Assembly (NCBI GenBank): GCA_029975435.1
Contig: JARKPC010000120.1
Coordinates: 1 to 38,203 of the forward strand
Source: Propionivibrio sp.
GTDB taxonomy: Bacteria > Pseudomonadota > Gammaproteobacteria > Burkholderiales > Rhodocyclaceae
DNA length: 38,203 bases
Direction of reading: 5' to 3'
Shown here: positions 7,601 to 16,354 of the stretch, one piece after another
Layout: each line of letters begins with the position of its first letter
Numbering within the stretch: the first letter of the stretch is position 1
Notes under the pieces: model-generated
Databases searched by the model: none
Seen by the model: only the letters and a program-made list of their open reading frames with translations
What the model was told of the DNA's origin: nothing
Made by a program: the position numbers and the translations under genes

Positions 7601-8305
7601 CTACGGCAAAGGTATTGGGGTGGTCAGTTCGGAGCCGCTATTTCGAACGTTTCCGACCGCCTTCGATACCGGATGCCAGATCAACGAGCCTTCGCCCGGT
7701 GGCAGCAGCAGTTCGCGGACCTTTTCGGCATCTGTCAGGCTTGGATCGAGCCAAGCGTCTTGCCGCTCGGCCGGAATCAGAAAGGGCGCCCGGTTGTGCA
7801 AGTGGATCATTTCCGGTGGGGCTTCGCCCACGACGATGGTGCAGGACTCGATGATCTTGTCGCCTCGTGTCCATCGGTCCCATAGGCCAGCGAAGGCCAA
7901 TAGCGAGCCGTCAGGGGCGTGAAAATACCATGGCTGCTTACCGCTCGGTGTTGCCTGCCATTCATACCATCCTCGCGCGGGGATTATGCAACGGTGCCGG
8001 CGGAATGGAACCTTGAAGCTGGCCGCAGTCGCGACGTTCTCGACTCGGGCATTGAATGTCGAATAAGTCGTCGTCGGCTCTTTCGACCACGAAGGAAGAA
8101 GCCACCACTGAAAATCGGTCAATTCAAGGGTGCCGTCGGCGTCCGCCCGGATTCCGAGAACGTGGTTCTCCGGCGCACCCTGCTGCGGCGGGACGTTGAA
8201 CCGCGCCTGCCGGATCGACGAGAATGGCGATCTCCAGTTGTGTCGGCCGATGTGCCAGAAGCGTTCGATTTCGGCTATGTCGGGGGTTACGAAACGTCCA
8301 CACAT
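7601..8305 (-). CDS. SRAP-domain protein (YedK/HMCES family)
   Basis: A 234-residue protein beginning MCGRF. After Met removal, Cys2 is the catalytic residue that forms a thiazolidine with abasic sites in single-stranded DNA. Other family residues are visible: N85-A-R87 with E89 (FNARVEN), R111-GWYEW with E115, and the HNRAP motif with H170. YedK/HMCES shields abasic sites at replication forks and can resolve the crosslink. The length is usual. It is a single gene, followed on its 3' side by repeat copy B. Its presence in an accessory region beside mobile DNA is common. The link to the glycosylase-like gene 4 kb away is only suggestive. Confidence 0.93.
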   Translation of the reverse strand: MCGRFVTPDIAEIERFWHIGRHNWRSPFSSIRQARFNVPPQQGAPENHVLGIRADADGTLELTDFQWWLLPSWSKEPTTTYSTFNARVENVATAASFKVPFRRHRCIIPARGWYEWQATPSGKQPWYFHAPDGSLLAFAGLWDRWTRGDKIIESCTIVVGEAPPEMIHLHNRAPFLIPAERQDAWLDPSLTDAEKVRELLLPPGEGSLIWHPVSKAVGNVRNSGSELTTPIPLP

Positions 8306-8505
8306 CTCGGACCTGCCAAAGTTGGCTGCGCCACGATCATAACGCGGGATTGGTCCTCACGTGCCCCAAATCCGGCTCATTGTCGGTCTGGCTGCGCCGC
8401 CCTCCCTGATTGCACGGATGGGCGCAATTGGTTTTTTCCCGAACAAGAAACTTACCCGGCAATCCGTAGTCTGATTGACTGATTCTCCTCTGTTGGACCC
8501 TGCTT

Positions 8506-8537
8506 ACCCCGGCGTCCTTCTTTTCGCCGGGGTTTTT
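8506..8537 (+). terminator. Intrinsic terminator on the plus strand
   Basis: ACCCCGGCG (8506-8514) pairs with CGCCGGGGT (8525-8533) around a 10-nt loop and is followed by TTTTTGTT. This is a strong rho-independent signal for rightward transcription. No protein gene I can support reads into it from the left, so it may end a small RNA arising in 8306-8505. It is also 4 bp beyond the stop of the minus-strand gene at 8541, though the T-run is on the wrong side for that gene. Confidence 0.6.
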
Positions 8538-8540
8538 GTT

Positions 8541-8816
8541 CTACGAGGCAGAGAGGAATTCACCTGCTTCCAGTGCGCCGTATCTGCTGGCAAGTTCCGC
8601 GAGATCGTTGGTGCCGTCGATGAATTGCTTGTAAGAGTCAACGAGATAGTAGGTTCCCAACGATTTCCGTAACGGGGAACTGCTACGAGTCTTGCGCAAG
8701 AATTGCCCCTTCTTCCTTGCCTGCCGATTGATCCGCACCATCAAAGCGTGCTCGCTTACGGCATGCGGGGCCAAGTCTTCACCAGTGGCGGTTTTTTGCT
8801 TGCTTGTCGGCATCAT
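8541..8816 (-). CDS. Small hypothetical protein
   Basis: A product of about 91 residues, basic in its middle (INRQARKKGQFLRKTR) and acidic at its end (LAELASRYGALEAGEF). The start at 8816 (or the adjacent ATG at 8813) is preceded by GAGGAG at 5-8 nt, which favours it over the longer frame reaching 9104. That longer frame would overlap the divergent gene at 8990 and lacks such a site. The SLGTYYLVDSYKQFIDGTNDLAEL segment has a protein-like helical pattern, but I do not recognise a family. Confidence 0.6.
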   Translation of the reverse strand: MMPTSKQKTATGEDLAPHAVSEHALMVRINRQARKKGQFLRKTRSSSPLRKSLGTYYLVDSYKQFIDGTNDLAELASRYGALEAGEFLSAS

Positions 8817-8989
8817 CGTTTCTCCTCTATCAACGGCCATGATTTCAATATAGCCGTTCAAATCCAGAAAACTAAACGCGACTTCAAAGGACGTGTCGAG
8901 GCCGTCTGCCCGAACCAAGCCTGTTATATCCGCTCTAACGAAACACGTCTTGGAGCCTGGCGTCCTGTCGTCTGCGAAGGAGATCCGAA

Positions 8990-9214
8990 ATGCCCAAGGA
9001 AATAGCAGAAGCCTTCGGACTTCATCCCAACTCCCTGGAGGCTGTCGAGCATGATGAGCATGTGACCAGGGCGGAGCAATGTCGGTCGTGCGAGGAGTGG
9101 GCAAGAAAGTACGCCGAACTGCAGTCCGAACTTGCGGAATGTCGGAAGGAGGCAGAGAGGTACCGGGATCAAATCCAGTCGCTTCTACTGGCTGCCACCC
9201 TCAATCGACAATGA
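8990..9214 (+). CDS. Small hypothetical coiled-coil protein
   Basis: A 74-residue protein with an excellent ribosome-binding site (AAGGAG, 8 nt before ATG 8990). Residues ~28-68 (CRSCEEWARKYAELQSELAE and onward) form a heptad-like, highly charged helix, so a coiled-coil dimer is likely. It contains a CxxC pair (residues 31 and 34). The N-terminal LHPNSLEAVEHDEHVTRAEQ is unrecognised. It diverges from the small gene at 8816-8541. Confidence 0.6.
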   Translation: MPKEIAEAFGLHPNSLEAVEHDEHVTRAEQCRSCEEWARKYAELQSELAECRKEAERYRDQIQSLLLAATLNRQ

Positions 9215-9319
9215 CGCCCTGAACGGACAAACCGCCAGAGCGTCCTCCTCGTCATTCCGTAGGAGGTGGCGATTTGTCCCTTGATTCTCCGATTCGTCCG
9301 CCGCGACGGCTGACCGCAG

Positions 9320-10552
9320 TCAATCGCCCAACGCCGTGGCGAAATCGGCAAGCAGATCTTCCGGGTCCTCGATTCCCGTCGAGATACGAATAAGCGATTC
9401 GCCGATGCCGAGGCTGGCGCGGCGTTCTGCTCCGAGTTCGAAATAGATTGTCGGTGCGACCGGAATGGCCAGGGTACGGTTGTCGCCGAGGTTGGTCGAC
9501 GAGATGACGATTTCCAGTTTTCCGATAACGTCGAAACAGTCGATTCCATCCTTCAGTTCGAAGGAAAGGATTCCGCTGTTGCCGCAAAACAACTTCTTGG
9601 CGCGGTCGTGTTGCGGATGGTTTGTCAGGCCCGGGTAATAGACGCGCTTGACCTTGGGGTGAGCGGCAAGGAATTCGGCGAGTTGCTGCGCGTTGCTGCA
9701 GGTGCGCTGCATGCGCAGGGCCAGTGTCTCGGATCCGATGGCCAGGTGGTGTGCCGCTTCGGGAGAAAGCGTGGCGCCGGCGTCACGCAGGCCCTTCTTG
9801 CGAATCTGCACGATGCCCCATGTCTTGGCGTCGCCCTTCCGGTAGAGGTCGAGGATGTTCGGGTAGCGTGACCAATCGAAGAGGCCGGTGTCGGTCACCG
9901 CGCCGCCCAGCGCGTTGCCGTGTCCGCCGATGTATTTGGTCAGGGAGTTGACGACCAGGCTGGCGCCGACATTCTTCGGCAGGAACAGATACGGCGAGGT
10001 GATGGTGTTGTCGACGATATACACAATGCCGCGTGCCTGGCACAGAGTTCCGATGCCGGCGAGGTCGGCTACCTGCGTGCATGGGTTGGCGATCGTTTCG
10101 ACGAAGACCATGCGCGTTTCCGGCCTCAGTGCGGCCTCGACATTGGCGGCCTCGGTGGCATCGACGAAAGTCACCTCGATGCCCATCCGGCCGAAACTCT
10201 CGAACAGGCTGGTGGTATTGCCGAACAGGAAACTGCTGGCCACCAGATGGTCTCCGGCGCGGAGCAACGAGAACAGCGTGGCGGAGATGGCCGCCATGCC
10301 ACTGCTGAAACCGATCGTCAGGATGCCTTGCTCCATGCGGCTGATCTTTTCCTCCAGAGCCGCCGAAGTCGGCGTTCCCTGGCGGCCGTAAACAAAACCG
10401 GGCTGCTCGCCCTGGAATACCTTGACCAGATCATGCGCATCGGTGAAACAGAAAGCCGCCGAGTTATGGACCGGTTTGTGCACCGCGCCGTGTTCAATAG
10501 GTTTCGCACGGTCGCTGTGCAGCGTGGTGGTGGTGAATCCGTATTTGCTCAT
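9320..10552 (-). CDS. Cys/Met-metabolism PLP-dependent enzyme (cystathionine gamma-synthase / O-acetylhomoserine sulfhydrylase family)
   Basis: A 410-residue protein. The Schiff-base Lys is K206 in VNSLTKYIGGHGNALGG. Upstream, FVYGRQGTPT (53-62) and FSSGMAAIS (82-90) bind phosphate and substrate, IVYIVDNTITSPYL (176-189) carries the Asp that contacts the PLP ring nitrogen, and LIRISTGIED closes the C-terminus. Members catalyse gamma-replacement or elimination on O-acyl-homoserine, cystathionine or methionine; the exact reaction cannot be told from sequence alone. An AGAAGAG box precedes ATG 10552. It may be transcribed with the OsmC gene, which ends 233 bp upstream, but that gap is wide. Confidence 0.88.
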   Translation of the reverse strand: MSKYGFTTTTLHSDRAKPIEHGAVHKPVHNSAAFCFTDAHDLVKVFQGEQPGFVYGRQGTPTSAALEEKISRMEQGILTIGFSSGMAAISATLFSLLRAGDHLVASSFLFGNTTSLFESFGRMGIEVTFVDATEAANVEAALRPETRMVFVETIANPCTQVADLAGIGTLCQARGIVYIVDNTITSPYLFLPKNVGASLVVNSLTKYIGGHGNALGGAVTDTGLFDWSRYPNILDLYRKGDAKTWGIVQIRKKGLRDAGATLSPEAAHHLAIGSETLALRMQRTCSNAQQLAEFLAAHPKVKRVYYPGLTNHPQHDRAKKLFCGNSGILSFELKDGIDCFDVIGKLEIVISSTNLGDNRTLAIPVAPTIYFELGAERRASLGIGESLIRISTGIEDPEDLLADFATALGD

Positions 10553-10785
10553 GATCTCTTCTGTATCGGTGAAGTTTGCCGGCTGTCGATTGACCGGAGG
10601 CCGCGAGCCGGTATTTTAAATCCTTGTCGGTTGCCGGAAAGCTCTCTCTGGCGATTCATGAAGCGTCAACGCCCACGAAGGTTTTTGCATCGGGGAAACT
10701 ATCCAGTCATTCTGTGGATAACCCTGTGGGCTGCCACTGGATCAGCGCGGTATTCGCTTTCCGGACAAGGTGTTGGCCTGAGCGC

Positions 10786-11220
10786 TCAAATAACGGGCGC
10801 ATCGATGTCGATGATTTCAAAATCATGGGTGATTTCCGCCGTTGCGCCGAGCATGATCGACGCGGAGCAGTATTTTTCCTTCGAGAGCTTGATGGCGCGT
10901 TCCACGACCTCCGGTTTCAGTCCTCTGCCGCTGACGCGGTAGTGGAAGTGGATCCGGGTGAATACCTTGGGGTCGGTTTCCGCCCGATCGGCATTCAGGC
11001 TGACCTCGCAGCCGGTGACGGCATGGCGGCCTTTTTGCAGGATCAAGACCATGTCGAATGCAGTGCAACCGCCGGTTCCGGCGAGGAGCAGTTCCATCGG
11101 GCGAGGCGCCAGGTTCTTCCCTCCCGCTTCCGGCGCGCCATCCATCAGGACGGCGTGATTGCTGCCGGTCTCCGCCAGGAAGGACATGCCTCCCGCAATC
11201 CATTTGACGTTGCATTCCAT
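10786..11220 (-). CDS. OsmC-family protein (YhfA-like)
   Basis: A 144-residue product starting MECNVKWIAGGMSFLAETGS. The start at 11220 fits the family; an upstream in-frame ATG at 11343 would add an unrelated 41 residues. Family features are PMELLLAGTGGCTAFDMVLI, with the Cys of the active-site helix (residue ~56), and KEKYCSASIMLG with the second Cys near residue 120. OsmC/Ohr proteins are cytosolic thiol peroxidases, and the YhfA-like subgroup has no confirmed substrate. Both cysteines are present. It stands 150 bp after the response regulator and could be co-transcribed. Confidence 0.88.
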   Translation of the reverse strand: MECNVKWIAGGMSFLAETGSNHAVLMDGAPEAGGKNLAPRPMELLLAGTGGCTAFDMVLILQKGRHAVTGCEVSLNADRAETDPKVFTRIHFHYRVSGRGLKPEVVERAIKLSKEKYCSASIMLGATAEITHDFEIIDIDAPVI

Positions 11221-11370
11221 GTGCTTCTCGCTTCCTCCGGTTCGATGCTTTGGGCCACAGAACCATGATTTTCCGCGAAATCGGTGTCGCGCCAAAGAAC
11301 TGTCGGTTCCATCGATATAACGAACTGCGGCTGGCCCTGACAACCGGCCGCTGATCGGGATGCCGTGCGT

Positions 11371-12303
11371 TCAGGAACCACGCATCTTGCTCGATGCCAG
11401 ATTGGCGGCAGCGGTGCGCGTTTCCACTCCCAGCTTTTCGAAGATGTGCTCCAGGTGCTTGTTGACGGTTCTGGGGCTGCTGCCCAGGATGTCCCCGATA
11501 TCCTTGCTGGTCTTGCCCAGCGTCACCCAGTACAGGACCTCCGCTTCGCGCAACGTCAGGCGGAAGGCGGCGACCAAGGACTCGATGGCGGAGGCGTCGT
11601 TTTCTTCGCGCAGGACGACCAGCCATTCTTCGTCCCCGGTCTGGTCGTGGAACGACGCCAGCAGACGCCTGGAACCGTCGGTGCAAACCAACTGGTTTGG
11701 TGGGCGGCCAAGAGCCTTGGCGGCGATTGCTTCGTCGATCCAGGCCAGAAGGCGTGCCGGCGTGTCTTTCCCGGAGGATGCGAAGTAGTCCCCCAGCAGG
11801 CTGCGCGCCAGCGGGGTCTGCCACACCAGTCTGCCATCGGAGGCGCGAATGGCCACCGTCGCCTGGCCGAATGCGTCGAGGGCGGTGCGTGCCTGCCTCA
11901 TCTGACGGGCGTTATGGACGTGGGCGCTGATCCGGGCCAGCACTTCGGCGGGCCGGATGGGTTTCGTCACGTAGTCCGCACCGCCGGCAGCAAAGGCGGC
12001 AACGACGTGTTCCGTTTCCGTCAGGCCGGTCATGAAGACGATGGGAATGTGATGCGTCACGAAGTCGGCCTTCAGGCGGCGCGCGACTTCGAAGCCGTCC
12101 ATGCCGGGCATCACCGCGTCGAGCAGAATGACGTCGGGCAGGCTCTGGCGGGCGCGTTGCAGGGCCGATTCCCCGTTGGTGGCGACCAGCACGGTATAGC
12201 CCGATTCATCGAGCGCATCGTGCAGCAGGGAGAGGTTCTCGGGGATGTCGTCGACAATCAGCACGATGTCGGAAATATCGCGTTCAAGGGTGTCCGGTGG
12301 CAT
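11371..12303 (-). CDS. Response regulator with LuxR-type DNA-binding domain
   Basis: A 310-residue protein. The receiver domain spans residues ~12-130 with the acidic pair D18/D19, phospho-acceptor D62 (VILLDAVMPG), T82 and K114 (YVTKPIRP). A middle segment of ~110 residues (ALDAFGQATVAIRASDGRLV) looks like a degenerate PAS domain. The LuxR/GerE helix-turn-helix is at ~246-305 (LTLREAEVLYWVTLGKTSKD, SPRTVNKHLEHIFEKLGV). It starts 20 bp inside the end of the permease-kinase fusion gene, so the two are translationally coupled and very likely a cognate pair. Likely targets are the neighbouring urease and urea-transport genes (inference). Confidence 0.9.
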   Translation of the reverse strand: MPPDTLERDISDIVLIVDDIPENLSLLHDALDESGYTVLVATNGESALQRARQSLPDVILLDAVMPGMDGFEVARRLKADFVTHHIPIVFMTGLTETEHVVAAFAAGGADYVTKPIRPAEVLARISAHVHNARQMRQARTALDAFGQATVAIRASDGRLVWQTPLARSLLGDYFASSGKDTPARLLAWIDEAIAAKALGRPPNQLVCTDGSRRLLASFHDQTGDEEWLVVLREENDASAIESLVAAFRLTLREAEVLYWVTLGKTSKDIGDILGSSPRTVNKHLEHIFEKLGVETRTAAANLASSKMRGS

Positions 12304-15300
12304 CGCGGGCCTTTCTCAGGATTTCCTTCATGGCGTCGAACTGGAACTGGCGCGCGTGGTTGCGCAGAATCGCGGCGAACCCGGCCGATGCCGGTTCGTT
12401 GCGTTCAACCTCGCCGAGCTTGTTGAGTATGCCGCGCACATAGCCGAGATCGACCAGTTCGTCGAGCGCGACCAGATGGTCGTGACCCGGCGGAACCAGT
12501 TCCTGCGGCAGGGGTGGCGGAGCGGTCCCGGATGATGCCGGTGCCGAGGCTGTCACCCATTCGAGCGCCAGTGTGCGTCCGATCCAGTCGAGCAGTTCAT
12601 CCACGCGCAACGGCTTGACGATGAAATCGTCGTCCGAGACGCCGGCATCGTTCTCCTGCCCTTTCTCGAAGGCATTGGCCGAAAGCACGGCGATGTGGGC
12701 ATCGCTCAAGCGACCGTGGCGAATCCGGCGAATGGTTTCCCAGCCGTCGATGCCGGGCATGGCCAGGTCCATGAAGATCAGGTGCGGCGCAAAGGTGGGC
12801 AGCAGTTGCAGACACTCGTCGCCGCTGGCCGCCTGTTCGACCTGAAAGCCGAGCGGGTCGAGAACGTTCTGCAGCATGTCGCGGTCGACTTTCTCGTTGT
12901 CCACCACCAGGATGCGGCGCCGGATGCCGACGTAACCGATCCGGTTGATCTTCGGCATTTCGCGCGCTTCCTGCAGCGAGTGCACCTGAGGCAGGAAAAG
13001 CCGGATGCGGAAGGTGCTGCCCTGGCCAGGGGCGCTTTGTACGGTCATCTCGCCGCCCATCAGGGTGGTCAGCATGCGCGCGATCGTCAGCCCGACGCCG
13101 CTGCCGCCGGCCTGGGCGCTACGGCCGCGCACGAAAGGCTCGAAAATGCGCTCCAGGTCGTCGGACGGAATGCCGGGGCCGGTGTCGCGAATCTCGAAAA
13201 CGGCCACGTCATGGCGGAATTCGACCGTGAAATCAATCTCTCCCGTCACCGTGAATTTCACCGCGTTACCCAGGACGTTGATGAGGATCTGGCGCAGGCG
13301 CCGCTGATCGGCACGAACGACGCCGGGCATCTCGCCGGACGGCTGGTAACGGAAGCGCAACCCCTTGTGGCGGGTCTGCAACTCGAACATGCCGACAATC
13401 TGCTGCAGGAAATCCGGGAAATCGAAAGGCTTGGATTCGAGCGTCATTTTCCCGCTCTCGATGCGCGCGATGTCGAGGGTGCTTTCGATGACGGACAGCA
13501 GGTGGTCGCCGCTCCGGCGGATGACGTTGACCGCCTGGCGCCGATTGGGCGGGATCGCTTTGTCGTCGTCGAGAATCTGGGCGTAGCCGAGAATGCTGTT
13601 GAGCGGGGTGCGCAGCTCGTGGCTGATCGCCGAGATGTAGCGGCTCTTCGCCAGATTGGCTTGATCGGCGCTCTGCTTGGCTTTTTGCAACAGCTCGTCG
13701 GTGCGTTGGTGCGAATCGATTTCCTGCATCAGCAAGCGCGTCTGGCGATTCGATTCTTCCTGGGCGACCTGCCGGCTCTTGTGCGTCAGGACCATCCACC
13801 AGGCGCCGATGCCGGCAAAGAGCAGCAAGGCGGCGAAGGTCTTGATGAACACCTGCTGCAACTGGGGAATCAACCCGGCTTGCGCCGGGGCAAGCGCCAG
13901 CACTTCATGCGTATAAAGCAGGCCGAGCAGGCCGGCCAGCACGGGGACGATGCCGCCCATCAGCAACAGGTAATGAACGAGTCCGGTGTCCAGGTAGGGG
14001 GTGACCGAAGCCGGAAGCAGGCGGCGGAGCAGATCCTGCCATTGCGCGGTCAGGTTGGAGCCGGGTTTGCACAGGTCTTCGCAGCGTGCATCGAGCGAGC
14101 AGCACAGCGAACAGATCGTGCCGTTGTAGGCCGGGCAATGGGCGGTATCGTCGCTTTCGTACTCGCGTTCGCAAATGCAGCAGCGTTGCAGCGTGCCCGC
14201 AGGCAGCGAGCTTTGCCGGACGAGATAGTAGCGGCCGCCGGTCCACCAGGCGATCAGCGGAGAGGCGACGAACGCCGTGACCAGCGCGATGAACGAGGCA
14301 TAGGGCTGGATGGCGGTGCCGAACAGCCCGCTGAAGGCCATGATCGAGAGCGCCGACGCAAAGCCCATGGCGCCGACGCCCACCGGATTGATGTCGTAGA
14401 GGTGGCTGCGCTTGAATTCGATGTGCCGCGGTGAAAGCCCCAGCGGTTTGTTGATGACGAGGTCGGCGACGACGGCGGCCATCCACGAAATGGCGATGTT
14501 CGAGTACAGGCCGAGAATTTGCCCGAGCGCCTGGAAAACGTCGAGTTCCATGAGCAGCAGGGCAATCAGCGTGTTGAAGACCATCCATACGACGCGGCCG
14601 GGATGGCTATGCGTCAGCCGAGCGAAGAAGTTGGACCACGCCAGCGACCCGGCGTAGGCGTTGGTTACGTTGATCTTGAGCTGCGAAATGACGACGAACA
14701 GGACCGTGACGCCGATGACCAGCGACGAGTTGGTGAAGACATGGGAAAAGCCGATCAGGTACATCTGGTTCGGGTCGATGGCTTTCGCCGCCGGGACGGC
14801 GTTGCGCAGCGCCAGGTAAGCGAGGAGGGCGCCGCCGAGCATCTTGGCGATGCCGGGAATGATCCAGCCGGGACCGCCGATGATCGTGGCCAGCCACCAG
14901 CGCTTCCGGTTTTTCGGCGTGCACTCCGGCATGAAGCGCAGGTAATCGGCCTGCTCGCCCATCTGCGTTACCAGCGCGATGCCCACCGACAGCGCCGCGC
15001 CGAAGAGCGGCATGGAAAACGCGCCGCCCTGGCCGTTCTCGCCGGCATAGCGAAACAAGCCGTTCAGCACTTCCGGCTCCTCGACCAGCAGGAACACGAA
15101 GGGCAATACCAGCAGGGCCGCCCAGAGCGGCTGCGTCCACGCCTGCAACCTGCTGATGACGGTGACGCCGTGGGTGACCAGCGGAATGACGATCACCGCG
15201 CAGATGAAATATCCCCAGGCCGGCGGAACGTGGAAGGCGAGTTCCAGCGCGTAGGCCATGATCGCCGCTTCGAGGGCGAAGAAGATGAAGGTGAATGAGG

Positions 15301-15700
15301 CGTAGATCAGCGAGGTGAGGGTCGACCCGATGTAGCCGAAGCCGGCGCCGCGGGTCAGCAGATCCATGTCCAGTCCGTATTTCGCGGCGGCATGGCTGAT
15401 CGGCAGCCCGATCAGGAAGATGATCAGCCCGGTGGCCAGGATGGCCCAGAAAGCGTTGATGAAGCCGCTACCCACCAGCATGGTGGCGCCGACGGCTTCC
15501 AGTACCAGGAAGGATGAGGCGCCCCCGAAGGCGGTGTTGGCCACGCGCATTTCCGACCACTTGCGGAAGCTGTGCGGCGTGAAACGCAGGGCGTAGTCTT
15601 CGAGCGTCTCGTTGGCGACCCAGGTGTTGTAGTCGCGGCGGATCTTGATGACCCGCTGCAGCGGTTCGCGCGAGGATTCGGACGAAGGTGGGCCGTTCAT
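12284..15700 (-). CDS. NCS1-type permease fused to hybrid histidine kinase
   Basis: An 1138-residue inner-membrane protein. Residues ~35-500 are a 12-helix NCS1 transporter (purine/cytosine/hydantoin permease family), with GAGFGYIGSTLTS in helix 3 and TQMGEQADYLRFMP in the middle. Residues 507-544 form a Cys cluster (CCIC, HCP, CSLCC, C, C), probably a zinc site. Two more membrane helices follow (~575-598, ~618-638) and then a coiled coil. HisKA has the phospho-accepting H694 (ISHELRTP) and the HATPase has N812, DTGPG (839-843) and GSGVGLTIA. The receiver has D978 (FMDLAMPG) and K1029, and ~70 helical residues close the protein. All catalytic residues are present. It starts 6 bp after ureG and overlaps the response-regulator gene. 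The architecture parallels CbrA (SLC5 transporter plus kinase). The sensed ligand is unknown; a purine, allantoin or pyrimidine is likely from family and context. Confidence 0.92.
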   Translation of the reverse strand: MNGPPSSESSREPLQRVIKIRRDYNTWVANETLEDYALRFTPHSFRKWSEMRVANTAFGGASSFLVLEAVGATMLVGSGFINAFWAILATGLIIFLIGLPISHAAAKYGLDMDLLTRGAGFGYIGSTLTSLIYASFTFIFFALEAAIMAYALELAFHVPPAWGYFICAVIVIPLVTHGVTVISRLQAWTQPLWAALLVLPFVFLLVEEPEVLNGLFRYAGENGQGGAFSMPLFGAALSVGIALVTQMGEQADYLRFMPECTPKNRKRWWLATIIGGPGWIIPGIAKMLGGALLAYLALRNAVPAAKAIDPNQMYLIGFSHVFTNSSLVIGVTVLFVVISQLKINVTNAYAGSLAWSNFFARLTHSHPGRVVWMVFNTLIALLLMELDVFQALGQILGLYSNIAISWMAAVVADLVINKPLGLSPRHIEFKRSHLYDINPVGVGAMGFASALSIMAFSGLFGTAIQPYASFIALVTAFVASPLIAWWTGGRYYLVRQSSLPAGTLQRCCICEREYESDDTAHCPAYNGTICSLCCSLDARCEDLCKPGSNLTAQWQDLLRRLLPASVTPYLDTGLVHYLLLMGGIVPVLAGLLGLLYTHEVLALAPAQAGLIPQLQQVFIKTFAALLLFAGIGAWWMVLTHKSRQVAQEESNRQTRLLMQEIDSHQRTDELLQKAKQSADQANLAKSRYISAISHELRTPLNSILGYAQILDDDKAIPPNRRQAVNVIRRSGDHLLSVIESTLDIARIESGKMTLESKPFDFPDFLQQIVGMFELQTRHKGLRFRYQPSGEMPGVVRADQRRLRQILINVLGNAVKFTVTGEIDFTVEFRHDVAVFEIRDTGPGIPSDDLERIFEPFVRGRSAQAGGSGVGLTIARMLTTLMGGEMTVQSAPGQGSTFRIRLFLPQVHSLQEAREMPKINRIGYVGIRRRILVVDNEKVDRDMLQNVLDPLGFQVEQAASGDECLQLLPTFAPHLIFMDLAMPGIDGWETIRRIRHGRLSDAHIAVLSANAFEKGQENDAGVSDDDFIVKPLRVDELLDWIGRTLALEWVTASAPASSGTAPPPLPQELVPPGHDHLVALDELVDLGYVRGILNKLGEVERNEPASAGFAAILRNHARQFQFDAMKEILRKARDATGHP

Positions 15701-15706
15701 CAGCGA

Positions 15707-16354
15707 TCAGCCGAGCATGCCGCGCTCGCGAATGAAGGCGATGACCGCGTCGAGACCCTGGCCGGTCTTCAGGTTGGTGAACACGAACGGCCGCGTTCCG
15801 CGCTGCACTTTCGCATCGTGGGCCATCACTTCGAGCGATGCGCCGACCATCGGCGCGAGGTCGATCTTATTGATGACGAGCAGATCGGACTTGGTGATGC
15901 CGGGACCGCCCTTGCGTGGAATCTTTTCGCCCGCTGCAACGTCGATCACGTATAGCGTGAGGTCGGAAAGCTCGGGCGAGAAAGTCGCCGCGAGGTTGTC
16001 GCCGCCCGATTCGACGAGGATCAGCTGTACGTCGGGGAAAGCACGCTGCAAGCGGTCGATGGCTTCGAGGTTGATCGAGGCATCCTCGCGGATCGCCGTA
16101 TGCGGGCAGCCCCCGGTTTCGACGCCCATGATCCGTTCGGGCGGCAACGCGGAGTGGGCGACGAGGAACTTGGCGTCCTCGGCCGTATAGATGTCGTTGG
16201 TGACGACGGCCATGTCGATCTGGTCGCGCAATGCCTGGCAAAGCGCGAGCGTCAGGGCGGTCTTGCCGGAACCGACGGGGCCGCCAATACCGACCCGCAA
16301 AGGGGCGGTGCGTAAACTATCGACGCGGAGGGGGGAGGTGCGGGAGGTGCTCAT
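15707..16354 (-). CDS. ureG: Urease accessory GTPase UreG
   Basis: A 215-residue protein with the P-loop [13 protein letters not shown] (G24-K31-T32), VVTNDIYT, the nickel-binding CPH motif (C83-P84-H85 in GVETGGCPH), [13 protein letters not shown] and the NKIDLAP guanine-specificity motif. UreG hydrolyses GTP to drive nickel transfer into the UreABC apo-enzyme within the UreD-F-G complex. It overlaps the DUF559 gene by four bases (ATGA) and is followed after 6 bp by the permease-kinase fusion. All key residues are intact. Confidence 0.97.
   Translation of the reverse strand: MSTSRTSPLRVDSLRTAPLRVGIGGPVGSGKTALTLALCQALRDQIDMAVVTNDIYTAEDAKFLVAHSALPPERIMGVETGGCPHTAIREDASINLEAIDRLQRAFPDVQLILVESGGDNLAATFSPELSDLTLYVIDVAAGEKIPRKGGPGITKSDLLVINKIDLAPMVGASLEVMAHDAKVQRGTRPFVFTNLKTGQGLDAVIAFIRERGMLG

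Noticed and set aside
7919..8482. 187-codon plus-strand frame that would end before the terminator at 8506
   Set aside because: Mostly antisense to the well-supported SRAP gene; composition of a shadow frame. The terminator is better explained by a small RNA, if anything.
12695..14434. 579-codon open frame on the plus strand
   Set aside because: It is antisense to the permease-kinase fusion, has low-complexity Arg/Gln/His/Gly composition typical of shadow frames in high-GC DNA, and no recognisable domain.
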